Positions 24,535-33,214 of a stretch of 64,000 bases of DNA are shown here, in pieces. Location: contig NZ_PHUF01000004.1 in the NCBI RefSeq assembly GCF_002813245.1, forward strand, positions 124,001 through 188,000, given 5' to 3'. The DNA comes from Novosphingobium kunmingense. Lineage in GTDB: Bacteria > Pseudomonadota > Alphaproteobacteria > Sphingomonadales > Sphingomonadaceae. The notes under the pieces are model-generated. The model had not been told where the DNA came from and ran no database searches. It worked only from the letters and a program-made list of their open reading frames with translations. Both the position numbers and the translations under genes were made by a program. The first letter of the stretch is position 1. Every line of letters begins with the position of its first letter.

Positions 24535-25788
24535 TCAGATGCGGGCACCTTGCAGGGCAGCGCCCCAGGTGGTCCGCCAGCGGGCCTTGACCATGGTCAG
24601 GCCAAGCAGCGCGACCAGGGCCAGGACGGCAAAGATCAGAAACCCGATCGACGCGCTTCCCGTCGCCTTCTTGATCGCCCCGAGCGAGGAGGCGAGATAG
24701 AACCCTCCGACCCCGCCGCCGAAACCGACGAGGCCGGTCATCACGCCGATCTCCTTGCGGAAGCGCTGCGGGACGAGCTGGAACACCGCGCCGTTGCCAA
24801 CGCCGAGCGTGCCGAGCGTGGCGATGAACAGCGCCACCGCGACACCGATCGCCGAGGTCGCGACCAAGGCGACCGCTGCCAGCAGGGCCGCCGCAATCAC
24901 ATAGACCGCGGTGAGTGTCTTGATCCCGCCGAAGCGATCGGCGAGTGCGCCGCCGACCGGGCGCAGCAGGGATCCCATGAAAACTGCCGCCGCCGTGCAG
25001 TAGCCGGCAATCACCGGGGTCACCTGGAAAGTGTCGGTGTAGAAGGTCGGCAAGCTGCTCGACAGGCCGACAAAGCCACCGAAGGTGACGAAGTAGAACA
25101 GCATGAACCACCAGGCATCCGCTTCTTTGAGCACCGAGGCATAGGCGCTCATCGGCTTGGGCGCGGGCTGATCGGGGCTGTCCTTGGCGGCGAACAGGTA
25201 ATAGGCGAAGACCGCGATAAGCGGGATCAGTGCGAGGCCAAACACGTTGTTCCAGCCATAGGCATTGGCGAGCAGAGCCGCAAACAGCGAGGCGAGAACC
25301 GTGCCCGAATTGCCCATACCGGCAATGCCCATCGCCTTGCCCTGGTGCTCGGGCGGGTACCACCGGCTGGCCAGCGGCAAAGACACCGCGAAGCTTGCCC
25401 CGGCAAAGCCCAGGATAACCCCTACGGCAAGCGTGCCTTCATAGCTCGACACGCCGAACCACCAGGCCACGGCCAGGCCGGCGATGACGATGATCTGGTT
25501 GATCGTGCCGGTCAGCTTGGGGCCGATCCGGTCGACCATCAGGCCGTTGATCAGGCGGATGACCGCACCTGCCAGCGTCGGCACGGCGACCATGAAGCCC
25601 TTCTGCGCGGGATCGAGGCCGAGGTCCTTGGAAATGATCGGCGCGAGCGGGCCCAGCATCACCCAGCACATGAAGGCGATGTCGAAATACAGGAACGCCG
25701 CGATCAGCGTCGGAACGTGACCCGATTGCCAGAACGGCTTGCCGGTGGGTATTTTCGATGCGTCGATATTCATGGCTAGCGTTGCCAT
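24535..25788 (-). CDS. narK: Nitrate/nitrite transporter, MFS NNP family
   Basis: A 417-residue major facilitator protein with twelve expected helices. The nitrate signature glycine-rich segments are visible as FAGASFAVSLPLASRWYPPE with GMGNSGT in helix 5, and GLVGFGGGVGGFYL in helix 11. The cytoplasmic HQGKAMGIAG is also typical. It imports nitrate for NasA. ATG 25788 follows AGGAGG by 8 bases. The same frame stays open to 26208 but only as the antisense of the kinase gene. It probably shares a transcript with the downstream porin. Confidence 0.93.
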   Translation of the reverse strand: MATLAMNIDASKIPTGKPFWQSGHVPTLIAAFLYFDIAFMCWVMLGPLAPIISKDLGLDPAQKGFMVAVPTLAGAVIRLINGLMVDRIGPKLTGTINQIIVIAGLAVAWWFGVSSYEGTLAVGVILGFAGASFAVSLPLASRWYPPEHQGKAMGIAGMGNSGTVLASLFAALLANAYGWNNVFGLALIPLIAVFAYYLFAAKDSPDQPAPKPMSAYASVLKEADAWWFMLFYFVTFGGFVGLSSSLPTFYTDTFQVTPVIAGYCTAAAVFMGSLLRPVGGALADRFGGIKTLTAVYVIAAALLAAVALVATSAIGVAVALFIATLGTLGVGNGAVFQLVPQRFRKEIGVMTGLVGFGGGVGGFYLASSLGAIKKATGSASIGFLIFAVLALVALLGLTMVKARWRTTWGAALQGARI

Positions 25789-25883
25789 TGTTAGGCCCTC
25801 CTCAGGCTTGACGGAAAGGGATTGGGAACGATCCTCACGCGGGCGGGCGTGGTGCCTGTACGCGAAGGGGGTGGCGAAACGGA

Positions 25884-27575
25884 ATGCGCAGCCAGGGCGA
25901 ACTCGTGGTCGCAGCAGGCTTTGCCAGCCTTGTCGGGCCGCGCACCGACAACCAGGATTTCGGCGGCGTGCACCTTGGCAGCGCGTCCGAACGCGCGCGC
26001 CACGGGATTCTCGCGGCGGTGGCCGACGGGGTATCGGGCGGCAAGGCCGGGCGCACGGCAGCGGAACTGGCGGTGCGGGCGCTGATCGACGGGTTCTACG
26101 CGATGCCCGATACGATCGGGCCCGCCCGCGCGATGCAGGTGCCGCTGGTCGCCTACAATCGCTGGCTCCACGCTCAGGGCCAAGGCGATGCGATGCTGGG
26201 CAGCGCAACGACCTTCACGGCGCTTGCCCTGCGCGGACGGCGCGCTCACCTGGTCCATGTCGGCGACAGCCGCGCCTGGCGTTTCTCCGGCGGGCGCCTG
26301 TCGTGCCTCACCGCCGATCACGTTCGTCCCGAGCCGGACCTGCGCCATGTGCTGATCCGCGCGCTGGGCATCGAAAGCGAACTGCGGCTCGACCACGCCG
26401 CCATCGAACTGGCCGAACACGATCGGCTGCTGCTGACCAGCGACGGGGTTCACGGCGTGCTCGGCGCCGCGCGCATCGCAGCGATCCTCGCCGAAAACGC
26501 CAGCGCCGAGGCGACGGCCCAGCGGCTTGCCGAAGCAGCCATCGCCAACGGCGGCAGCGACAACGCGACCGCTGTGGTCGTCGACGTGGTGCGCCTGCCC
26601 GCGCCCGATCACGACGGGATCCTGGCCGGCGTCAGCGCCCTGCCCTTCGTCGATTCGCCGAAGGTGGGCGAATCGATCGACGGCTTCCGCGCCGAGGCGG
26701 TGCTTTCCGAGGGGCGCCACGCCGTGCTGCTGACCGCCACCGACACCGAGGACGGCAGCCGCGTGGTGATCAAGTTTCCCCGCCGCGAGGTCCTGTCCGA
26801 GCGGGCGCTGCGCTTGGCTTTCGCGCGCGAGATGCTGCTGGCCCAGCGCGTGACCAGCCCCTTCGTGCTGGCCGCGCATGCCGTAAGGCCCGACCGACAG
26901 ACGGCGCTCTATGGCGTTCAGCCCTTCGTCGAGGGTCAGACGATGGACGCGCGGCTGGCGCGCGGCCTGCCGCCGTTGAAGGACGCGGTCGAGGCCGCGA
27001 TCAAGCTGACCCGCGGCGTTGCGGCGCTGCACCGGCTCGACGTGGTCCATCGCGACATCAAGCCCGACAACGTGATCCTGACCGCCGAGGGCGGGCTCAA
27101 GCTCATCGACCTGGGCGTAGCGCGTCTGCCGCGGGTCGAGGATTTCCGCGTCGACGAGATTCCCGGAACGCCCGGCTTCATGGCGCCCGAGCAGTTCGAG
27201 GGGAACGCGGGCGATGCGTTGACCGACCAGTTCGCGCTGGGCGTGACGCTCTACCGCTGGCTTACCGGCAAATGGCCCTTCGGCGAACAGGAGGCGTTCC
27301 AGCGCCCGCGGTTCGGCCGCCCGGTGCCCCCCTCGCGCCATCGGCCAGATATCCCCAGCTGGCTCGACGACGCGATCCTCACGGCCATCCAGCCCGACCG
27401 CGACGCGCGTTTCGGCGATGCAATCGAACTGCTCCGCGCCTTGGAAGGCGGCGGTGCCCTCGACACCGGTGCGCGGCGGCGACTGCCGCTGATCGAACGC
27501 GATCCGTTGCGCTTCTGGCAAGGCGTCAGCGCGCTGCTGGCCGCGGGCCTGTTGGCCTCGCTCCTGCTGCACTGA
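25884..27575 (+). CDS. Bifunctional PP2C phosphatase / Ser-Thr protein kinase
   Basis: A 563-residue protein. Residues 1-240 form a PP2C phosphatase (RTDNQDFGG, VADGVSGG, VHVGDSRAWRF, TSDGVHGVL, GSDNATAVVV). Residues 270-530 form a Hanks-type kinase with VVHRDIKPDN (catalytic Asp391), LIDLG in place of DFG, and GTPGFMAPEQF. A C-terminal membrane helix spans about 545-562. Such fusions are common in nitrate assimilation clusters, where they lie with narK and nirB on one strand. Here the gene is inverted and divergent from narK, with its 3' end facing the nasS-side leader. A role in tuning nitrate transport or reductase activity is inferred from context. Confidence 0.9.
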   Translation: MRSQGELVVAAGFASLVGPRTDNQDFGGVHLGSASERARHGILAAVADGVSGGKAGRTAAELAVRALIDGFYAMPDTIGPARAMQVPLVAYNRWLHAQGQGDAMLGSATTFTALALRGRRAHLVHVGDSRAWRFSGGRLSCLTADHVRPEPDLRHVLIRALGIESELRLDHAAIELAEHDRLLLTSDGVHGVLGAARIAAILAENASAEATAQRLAEAAIANGGSDNATAVVVDVVRLPAPDHDGILAGVSALPFVDSPKVGESIDGFRAEAVLSEGRHAVLLTATDTEDGSRVVIKFPRREVLSERALRLAFAREMLLAQRVTSPFVLAAHAVRPDRQTALYGVQPFVEGQTMDARLARGLPPLKDAVEAAIKLTRGVAALHRLDVVHRDIKPDNVILTAEGGLKLIDLGVARLPRVEDFRVDEIPGTPGFMAPEQFEGNAGDALTDQFALGVTLYRWLTGKWPFGEQEAFQRPRFGRPVPPSRHRPDIPSWLDDAILTAIQPDRDARFGDAIELLRALEGGGALDTGARRRLPLIERDPLRFWQGVSALLAAGLLASLLLH

Positions 27576-27619
27576 TCGGCCGATCGCCATGGCTTCGAAG
27601 ACCCCGTCTTCGCGCACGC

Positions 27620-27726
27620 AAAAAAGCCGCCTCGAACAGATCCAGTCGGATCGATTCGGGCGGCGCCGTTGCCACGCAATGTTCAATTTCTGCCGGATTC
27701 CGTGCTTCGATCCAGCCTTGGACCGA
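27620..27726 (-). promoter_or_regulatory. Second NasT-type leader with intrinsic terminator, downstream of nasS
   Basis: On the minus strand, TCGGTCC-AAGGCT-GGATCGA (27726-27707) is a 7-bp stem with an A-x-x-G hexaloop. Some 43 bases later GCCGCC-CGAA..GATCC-GACT-GGATC..TTCG-A-GGCGGC (27664-27626) forms a long terminator stem followed by six T. The arrangement and spacing copy the nirB leader. It starts within 75 bases of the nasS stop and points to the inverted kinase gene, with narK beyond it on the same strand. It may end the nasT-nasS transcript, or act as an antitermination switch for narK. Confidence 0.65.
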
Positions 27727-27779
27727 GGAATGCCGACAGCGCGAAGACTATGCGATTCGGATCCGTGCGGTAAAGCTGT

Positions 27780-27795
27780 TTTTGCAATGCAGCAT
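27780..27795 (-). promoter_or_regulatory. Second copy of the shared promoter-proximal element
   Basis: Minus strand ATGCTGCATTGCAAAA begins 3 bases after the nasS stop codon and is identical to the element before the nirB leader. Its position relative to the hexaloop hairpin (54 bases) nearly equals that at nirB (58 bases), so it is likely to drive or regulate transcription of the second leader. Confidence 0.5.
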
Positions 27796-27798
27796 GAA

Positions 27799-29016
27799 TT
27801 AGGGTCGCGGCAGCCCTTCCAAATAGCCCGCAAGATCGGCCGGATCGAAGGCTCGGCCATCGAAAAACATATTGCTTTCCAGAACCATGCGACCCTGCTG
27901 CGTGCCGACCGGCGTCAGTCCGGCCAGACTGCCTTCGACCTTCGATGACGCCCCCGGGAGCGGCTCGTCCAGGCCCTTGAGGGCCCGGCGATAGACGTCC
28001 GGACGAAATACGCGGGCCGCACGCTCCGCCTCGTCCGGGTGGATTTCCCTGCCCTCCCATCGAATCATCTGCGTGTAGAGCCAGAGCGCCTGGCTGACCC
28101 ACGGAAAATTGGCCGCCTCCCTATATTGGAACATGAAATCTGGGAAATGAACCGTTTCGGTTCCCTTTGCGACGAGCAGGCGGTCGCTGATGGCGCGCTG
28201 GATGATCGCTGGCGAGCCATCAAGGTATTCGGTGCGCGCCAGGATGGCCGCGTTGGCCGCCCAATTCGCCGGATCGACGAAATGCCGTGCCGCCGCCACG
28301 AGCGCGCGAAGCAAGGCATCCACCTCCGCGCCGCGTTCTTCAATCAAGGGTTCGCGGAAGGCGAGGACCTTTTCGACCCCCCGCCGCCAAATCTGCGCGG
28401 TAGCTAGCACGATGCGCCCCACGCCGCGCTCGACCGCGACCGAGTTCCACGGCTCGCCCACGCAAATGCCGTCGACCTCGCCCGCTTCCAGGGCGTCGGC
28501 GCAAAACGGCGGAGGCACGGTCGCCACCTCGACATCGCGGTCGGGATGGATGCCGCATTCCGCCAGCCAGTACCGCAACATATAGCTGTGGCTGGAATAA
28601 CGGTGAACGACGCCGAAGCGCAGCGGCCGGCCTTCGGCCTTGCGCTGCGCTGCAACCGCCCTGAGCGCAGTCCCGACCTTGCGCGGATCGCCAAGGCCCG
28701 TCTCCGGCGCCACAAGTGCGGCCAGATCGGGTCGAAGCGTCACGGCATTGCCGTTGAGGCCAAGCACAAAAGGCACGGCCAGCGGCACGGCGGGTCGCCC
28801 ACGACCCAGGGCGGTCGCGATCGCGAGCGGCGCGACCATGTGCGCGGCGTGGGTCTGCCCATAAAGCAGGCGGTCGAGCACCGTCGCCCAGCTGACGTCC
28901 CTGACCAGATCGAGCGACACGCCCTCGGCCTCGGCAAAGCCGTGTTCGCGTGCCAGGATCGGCAGGCAGGCGTCGACCAGGGGCAGAAAGCCGATCGTGA
29001 ACCGTGCGGCCATCAT
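27799..29016 (-). CDS. nasS: Nitrate sensor NasS, CmpA/NrtA-like substrate-binding protein
   Basis: A 405-residue protein of the nitrate/bicarbonate-binding NrtA/CmpA family without a signal peptide, as expected for cytoplasmic NasS (start MMAARFTIGFLPLVDACLP). NasS holds NasT in the absence of nitrate or nitrite and releases it when the anion binds. The gene start overlaps the nasT stop (ATGATG, 29011-29016), so the partners are made together. Family blocks such as WATVLDRLLYGQTHAAHMVAP and VDGICVGEPWN are visible. No ABC transporter subunits are nearby, which supports the sensor role. Confidence 0.9.
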   Translation of the reverse strand: MMAARFTIGFLPLVDACLPILAREHGFAEAEGVSLDLVRDVSWATVLDRLLYGQTHAAHMVAPLAIATALGRGRPAVPLAVPFVLGLNGNAVTLRPDLAALVAPETGLGDPRKVGTALRAVAAQRKAEGRPLRFGVVHRYSSHSYMLRYWLAECGIHPDRDVEVATVPPPFCADALEAGEVDGICVGEPWNSVAVERGVGRIVLATAQIWRRGVEKVLAFREPLIEERGAEVDALLRALVAAARHFVDPANWAANAAILARTEYLDGSPAIIQRAISDRLLVAKGTETVHFPDFMFQYREAANFPWVSQALWLYTQMIRWEGREIHPDEAERAARVFRPDVYRRALKGLDEPLPGASSKVEGSLAGLTPVGTQQGRMVLESNMFFDGRAFDPADLAGYLEGLPRP

Positions 29017-29591
29017 GCCCCTCCCATCAGCCGGTGCGCGGTGACCACCGCCTCGGCAATTTCCGCGATCCGCCGTCCCTGGTCCATCGCCGTCTTGCGC
29101 AATTCGGCATAGGCCTGCGGCTCGCTCAACCGGCGGCTGTCCATCAGGATCCGCTTGGCCTTGTCGATCGTCTCGCGCTCGGCCAGCTTGCCCTTCGCCT
29201 CGCTGAGGTCGGCCTGGAGCCTGGCAAAGGCGTTGAACCGCCGCACCGCGAGGTCGAGAATCGGGCGGATCCGGTGCGGTGCAAGCCCGTCGACGACATA
29301 GGACGACACCCCCGCATCGATCGACGCGGCAATCGCCTCCTCGTCGCTCTGGTCGACGAACATGGCGATCGGCCGATCAAGCACGCGACTGACCGCGAAA
29401 TATTCCTCGAGCACGTCGCGCGAGGGATTGCCCAGATCGATCAGGACGATATCGGGAGCCACCTCGCCGATCCGCGCGACCAGCCCCTTGCGCTCGGTCA
29501 GCACGAAGATCTCGCAATCCTCGAAGGCGGCCAGCCCCTCGCGGATAACCGCCGCGCGCGTGGCGCTTTCATCGACGATCGCAATCCGCAT
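29013..29591 (-). CDS. nasT: NasT-type ANTAR antitermination regulator
   Basis: A 192-residue protein with a receiver-like N-terminal domain (MRIAIVDESATR, PDIVLIDL with Asp52) and a C-terminal ANTAR RNA-binding domain (about 130-190: ETIDKAKRILMDSRRLSEPQAYAELRKTAMDQ). The lysine of canonical receivers is replaced in SSYVVDGL, as in other NasT proteins, so it is controlled by NasS rather than by phosphorylation. ATG 29591 was chosen because the protein then starts at receiver strand 1; AAGGGCGG lies before it. It binds hexaloop hairpins in leader RNAs, and two such leaders are present here. Confidence 0.92.
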   Translation of the reverse strand: MRIAIVDESATRAAVIREGLAAFEDCEIFVLTERKGLVARIGEVAPDIVLIDLGNPSRDVLEEYFAVSRVLDRPIAMFVDQSDEEAIAASIDAGVSSYVVDGLAPHRIRPILDLAVRRFNAFARLQADLSEAKGKLAERETIDKAKRILMDSRRLSEPQAYAELRKTAMDQGRRIAEIAEAVVTAHRLMGGA

Positions 29592-29677
29592 GCCGCCCTT
29601 GTGCACTGCACCATCGACGGTTTCAATGCCGCATGCGGATAGCACCGCTGCGCCAAATTCTGGCAATCTTTGCGAAA

Positions 29678-29764
29678 TGGTGCCCAGAAGAGGACTCGAA
29701 CCTCCACGCCGTTACCAGCGCCGCCACCTGAAGACGGTGCGTCTACCAATTCCGCCATCTGGGC
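29678..29764 (-). tRNA. tRNA-Leu (anticodon CAG)
   Basis: An 87-base class II tRNA with encoded CCA. The acceptor stem GCCCAGA pairs with TCTGGGC, the D-arm is GCGGAATTGGTAGACGC, the anticodon stem CCGTC/GGCGG carries loop TTCAGGT (CAG), a long variable arm follows, and the T-loop is GGTTCGAGTCC. Confidence 0.95.
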
Positions 29765-29984
29765 ACGGGAGCAGCGGGCCAAGGTGCCTGCTGCCGGGTA
29801 GGAGCGCGCCACTAGCGGGGGGTGGCGGGGGTTGTCAACCGGTGCCGGTACTTCGGGCGGCTTTTTTCTCGACCGGCTTGTGGCCGGGATCTGCAGCTGG
29901 GTTCCAATGACAATCGCCGTTGCGGGGCGGACGGAATCTGTGCCAAGGCGCAGCCCCTTCTTTGGCGTTTCGGACAGGGTGATC

Positions 29985-30935
29985 ATGGCGCAGGATCTTG
30001 GCGGAAAACTGGTTGTGCTGGTCGGCGGCACGGGCTTTCTTGGTCGGCACGTGGCGCAGGAACTGCTGAACCGCGGGGCGCGGCTTCGGGTCGCCAGTCG
30101 CCATGTCGAACGGGCCTTCGCGATCAAGCCGCTCGGCAACCTGGGCCAGGTGCAGTTTGCCCGCGCCGACCTGACCCGTCCCGAAAGCCTGGCCCGTGCC
30201 GTGGCCGGCGCCGACGCGGTGGTGAACCTGGCGGGCACGTTCGGCAGCGATGCGGACGCAGTGATGGGCCGCGGCGCTGGCGCGCTGGCAGCTGCGGCCA
30301 AGGCCGCCGGCGCCGCCGCCTTCGTCCACGTTTCGGCGATTGGCGCCGACGCGGAAGGCGAGACCGGCTATGCCCGGGCCAAGGCTGCCGGCGAGGCATC
30401 GGTGCTCGCGGCGTTCCCCACCGCGACGGTGCTGCGCCCCTCGATCCTGTTCGGCCCCGACGACAGCTTCATCAACCGCTTTGCCGGGCTGGTCTCGCTA
30501 CTGCCGGTGCTGCCGGTCTTCGCTCCCGAGGCCAAGCTCCAACCGCTGTTCGTCGACGACTGCGCCCTGGCGATCGCCGCCGCACTGACCCATCCGATGG
30601 CGCATGGCGGCAAGACCTTCGAACTGGCCGGGCCGGAAATCGTCACCATGCTCGCGCTCAACCAGCGCATTGCCCGCGCGGCGGGTCGATCGCCGCAGCT
30701 CGTCGCCCTGCCCGATGCGTTGTCGGGCCTGATCGCCGCAGCCACCGGCTGGCTGCCCGGCGCACCGATCACCGGCGAGCAGTGGAAGCTGCTCAAGGCC
30801 GGCAACGTCGCCTCCGGTGCTTTGCCCGGCATCGCGGCGCTTGGCATCGCGCCGCGGCCACTGGAGCTGTTCCTCGATCGCTGGCTGGTGCGATTCCGCA
30901 AGCACGGCCGCTTTGCCGATCGGCTGACCGCCTGA
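29985..30935 (+). CDS. Complex I NDUFA9-like NAD(P)-binding protein
   Basis: A 316-residue atypical SDR with the N-terminal Rossmann motif VVLVGGTGFLGRHVAQ, then VVNLAGTFGSDAD, HVSAIGAD and YARAKAAGE. This matches the alphaproteobacterial relatives of complex I accessory subunit NDUFA9 and NmrA-like proteins. It may bind NADPH and act in respiratory chain assembly or quinone metabolism; the exact role is not shown. ATG 29985 follows AGGGTG and begins the family-like MAQDLGGKLVVL; the frame is open further upstream to 29832 without family character. It converges on the GST gene. Confidence 0.85.
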   Translation: MAQDLGGKLVVLVGGTGFLGRHVAQELLNRGARLRVASRHVERAFAIKPLGNLGQVQFARADLTRPESLARAVAGADAVVNLAGTFGSDADAVMGRGAGALAAAAKAAGAAAFVHVSAIGADAEGETGYARAKAAGEASVLAAFPTATVLRPSILFGPDDSFINRFAGLVSLLPVLPVFAPEAKLQPLFVDDCALAIAAALTHPMAHGGKTFELAGPEIVTMLALNQRIARAAGRSPQLVALPDALSGLIAAATGWLPGAPITGEQWKLLKAGNVASGALPGIAALGIAPRPLELFLDRWLVRFRKHGRFADRLTA

Positions 30936-30947
30936 TACGAGGGCGCC

Positions 30948-31619
30948 TTACGCGTTCACGTCGGCGTAATGGCTGGGCGGCTGGATCACTTCCATGCGTT
31001 CGGCCAGCAGGGGGCGGAAGCTGGGCCGGCTCTTGAACACGGCGTACCAGTCGCGCGCCTGGTCGTGCCCGGTCCAGTCGAGCCCGCCCAGATAATCCGC
31101 GACCGATATCTGCGCGGCAGCTGCCAGATCGGCGAGGCTCATGGTTGCGCCGGCCAGCCACGGGCGGTGGTCGACCAGGTGATCGATGTAATAGAGATGC
31201 TCGTGAGCCAGCTTCATCGCCTCGCGCAGCACGCGGCTGTCGGGTGACTGGCGGAACACCAGCCGCTTCTTCATCCGTTCGTGCAGCAGCGGCGCCGTGA
31301 CGTCGCCATAGAAGTTCTCGTCGAACAGGGCGACCAGGCGGCGTACTTCGGCGCGGCCAGCGGCGGTGCCGACGATCATCGGGTTCTTGTCGACCGTTTC
31401 CTCGAAGTATTCGCAGATCGCACGGCTATCGATCAGGGTCAGGTTCTTGGCCGGATCGTGCAACACCGGGGTACGCCCGGCCGGATTGAGTGCGAAGAAA
31501 TCGTCGCGCCCTTCCCACGGGTTCTCGCGCCACAGTTCATAGCCCACGCCCTTCTCGCTGAGGAGCAGGCGGACCTTGCGGCTGAACGGGCACAGGGGAA
31601 ATTGGTAAAGCTGCCACAT
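30948..31619 (-). CDS. Glutathione S-transferase family protein
   Basis: A 223-residue protein with an N-terminal thioredoxin-like GST domain (QLYQFPLCPFSRKVRLLLSE, cis-Pro in GRTPVL, IDSRAICEYFEE) and an all-helical C-terminal domain (LSLADLAAAAQISVADYLG-like block). The CPFS motif gives a possible Cys or Ser catalytic residue, so a beta-like or omega-like glutathione transferase or thiol oxidoreductase activity is expected. It stands alone, convergent with the NDUFA9-like gene. The substrate is unknown. Confidence 0.88.
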   Translation of the reverse strand: MWQLYQFPLCPFSRKVRLLLSEKGVGYELWRENPWEGRDDFFALNPAGRTPVLHDPAKNLTLIDSRAICEYFEETVDKNPMIVGTAAGRAEVRRLVALFDENFYGDVTAPLLHERMKKRLVFRQSPDSRVLREAMKLAHEHLYYIDHLVDHRPWLAGATMSLADLAAAAQISVADYLGGLDWTGHDQARDWYAVFKSRPSFRPLLAERMEVIQPPSHYADVNA

Positions 31620-31700
31620 GGCCAGCGGTCATGCCTGCGCGCGATTCGGGCGTCCACCCTCTACGGGGTCGGGGGGCGGACTTTTCAGGTGGAAAACGTC

Positions 31701-33167
31701 TCAGCACTCGATCCGGGTCTGGCGCTTCAGCACCAGGCCGAGCCGGGTCAGCCGGCGCTCGCTGGCGCTGTCGACCAGTGCAACGTCCTGGCGCGGCACA
31801 CGCAGGACCAGGTCGCCGTCCGCGGAGATCTCAAGCGGCACTTCGGCCAGGGCCTGGGGCGAGCCGCCGCCCAGCTTCTGCGCCAGCCGCATGGCGAGCC
31901 CCCAGGCCAGCGCGCGGTCGAGCGCGTCGGCATCGGCAAGCGCGGCCAGGATCGGCGGCGCTTCGGCGGGATCGCCGCCAAGCCCGGCGTGGAGCGCCAT
32001 GGCGATCATCGCCCGCTCGGCCGCATCGACCCCGACCCAGCTGCCGTGGAGGGCCATCTCCTCGCCAGCGAGCACGCGGAAGTCGGGGTTCGAGGCCCAG
32101 CCGGTCCCGGCCATCAGGCTGGCGGCGTGGCGCAGGCGGCGCAGCGGCTGCGGCTCGTCGGGAAAGGCGCCGTCGCTCCAGGCAAGGAAGGCGTCCGGGT
32201 AACCCGGCACCGGCAACTGCCCGTCGACCGTGTGATGGACTGCCGCGATCAGGGGGTCCTGCGCGCGGGTTTCGGGATCGAGCTGCTGGTAGAGCAGCCC
32301 TTCGCGCAGGCCAAAGCTCGACACCTCGATCGCCTCGGGCTGAACCTCGCGCACCAGAGCAACGAGCATCGCGGCGGCATCGTCGAGCTGAACGGCGCGC
32401 GCGGCGCTGACTCCGCGAACCTCGACCAGCCTGTCCGGGCCGACCTCGCGCACCAGGGCCTTGAGCATCCGGCTGTCTGCGGCCGGGAAGCGGTAGGTGC
32501 CCAGCACCGGCAGCGGCCAGCCGGTATGATCCATGTGCACGCGCGCCAGGGTGCGCCATCCGCCGCCGACGACATAAAGCGTCTGGCCGGCAACCTGGTC
32601 CAGCCAGCGGTGCGGCTTGAGCGCCTTGCGCAGTTCCTTCTTGAGCAGGCCCGTACCGCCGGCGCGGATCGTTCCGACGGGGATCACGCCGAAAGGCAGC
32701 GACAGGCGTTCGTGTACCAGGCCATCGGCGACGCGTACCAGTTCGAGGCTGCCGCCGCCCATGTCGGCCACCAGGCCGCGCGCGTCGGGCACGGCGGAGA
32801 CCACGCCGTAGCCGGCGGCAACCGCCTCGTCATCGCCGCTGAGCAGTTCCGCCGGCAAACCCAGCGCGCGCACGTCATCGAGAAATGCATCGCCGTCACC
32901 GGCCGTGCGCACGGCGGCGGTGGCCACGACGCGGAGCGTGTCGGGGCCCATCAGGCGGACCAGCGCGGCAAACCGTGCCAGAGCCTTCAGCGCCGTTGCG
33001 CGTGCGTCCGGATCGAGGTTGGCGCCGGGGACCAGCCCTCTGCCAAGGCCGGCCATCAGCTTTTCGTTGAACAGCACGGCAGGCGCGCGCGCGGCACCGC
33101 CGAAGACGACCAGGCGGATCGTGTTGGATCCGATATCTATGATGGCCTGCCGCCGTGCGTCGCTCAC
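31701..33167 (-). CDS. ppx: Exopolyphosphatase / Ppx-GppA phosphatase
   Basis: A 488-residue member of the ASKHA fold Ppx/GppA family. Motifs are IIDIGSNTIRLVVF at the N-terminus, VVATAAVRTAGDGDAFL, and VADMGGGSLELVRV. The C-terminal part holds a divergent HD-like helical domain. The enzyme removes phosphate from polyphosphate and/or converts pppGpp. The start is GTG at 33167, with GGAGG unusually close to it. No polyphosphate kinase gene is adjacent in this window. Confidence 0.9.
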   Translation of the reverse strand: MSDARRQAIIDIGSNTIRLVVFGGAARAPAVLFNEKLMAGLGRGLVPGANLDPDARATALKALARFAALVRLMGPDTLRVVATAAVRTAGDGDAFLDDVRALGLPAELLSGDDEAVAAGYGVVSAVPDARGLVADMGGGSLELVRVADGLVHERLSLPFGVIPVGTIRAGGTGLLKKELRKALKPHRWLDQVAGQTLYVVGGGWRTLARVHMDHTGWPLPVLGTYRFPAADSRMLKALVREVGPDRLVEVRGVSAARAVQLDDAAAMLVALVREVQPEAIEVSSFGLREGLLYQQLDPETRAQDPLIAAVHHTVDGQLPVPGYPDAFLAWSDGAFPDEPQPLRRLRHAASLMAGTGWASNPDFRVLAGEEMALHGSWVGVDAAERAMIAMALHAGLGGDPAEAPPILAALADADALDRALAWGLAMRLAQKLGGGSPQALAEVPLEISADGDLVLRVPRQDVALVDSASERRLTRLGLVLKRQTRIEC

Positions 33168-33214
33168 CCTCCAGGGCCTAGCGGTTGCGGACGCGGCTTA
33201 CCAGTGGGGCGTGT

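Noticed and set aside
25789..26208. N-terminal extension of narK by 140 codons
   Set aside because: It lies antisense to the kinase gene, is rich in Arg and Pro, and the AGGAGG before ATG 25788 decides the start.
25791..27860. A 689-codon open frame on the minus strand opposite the phosphatase/kinase gene
   Set aside because: The plus strand encodes intact PP2C and kinase motifs; the minus frame has no family character and is open because of the high G+C codon pattern.
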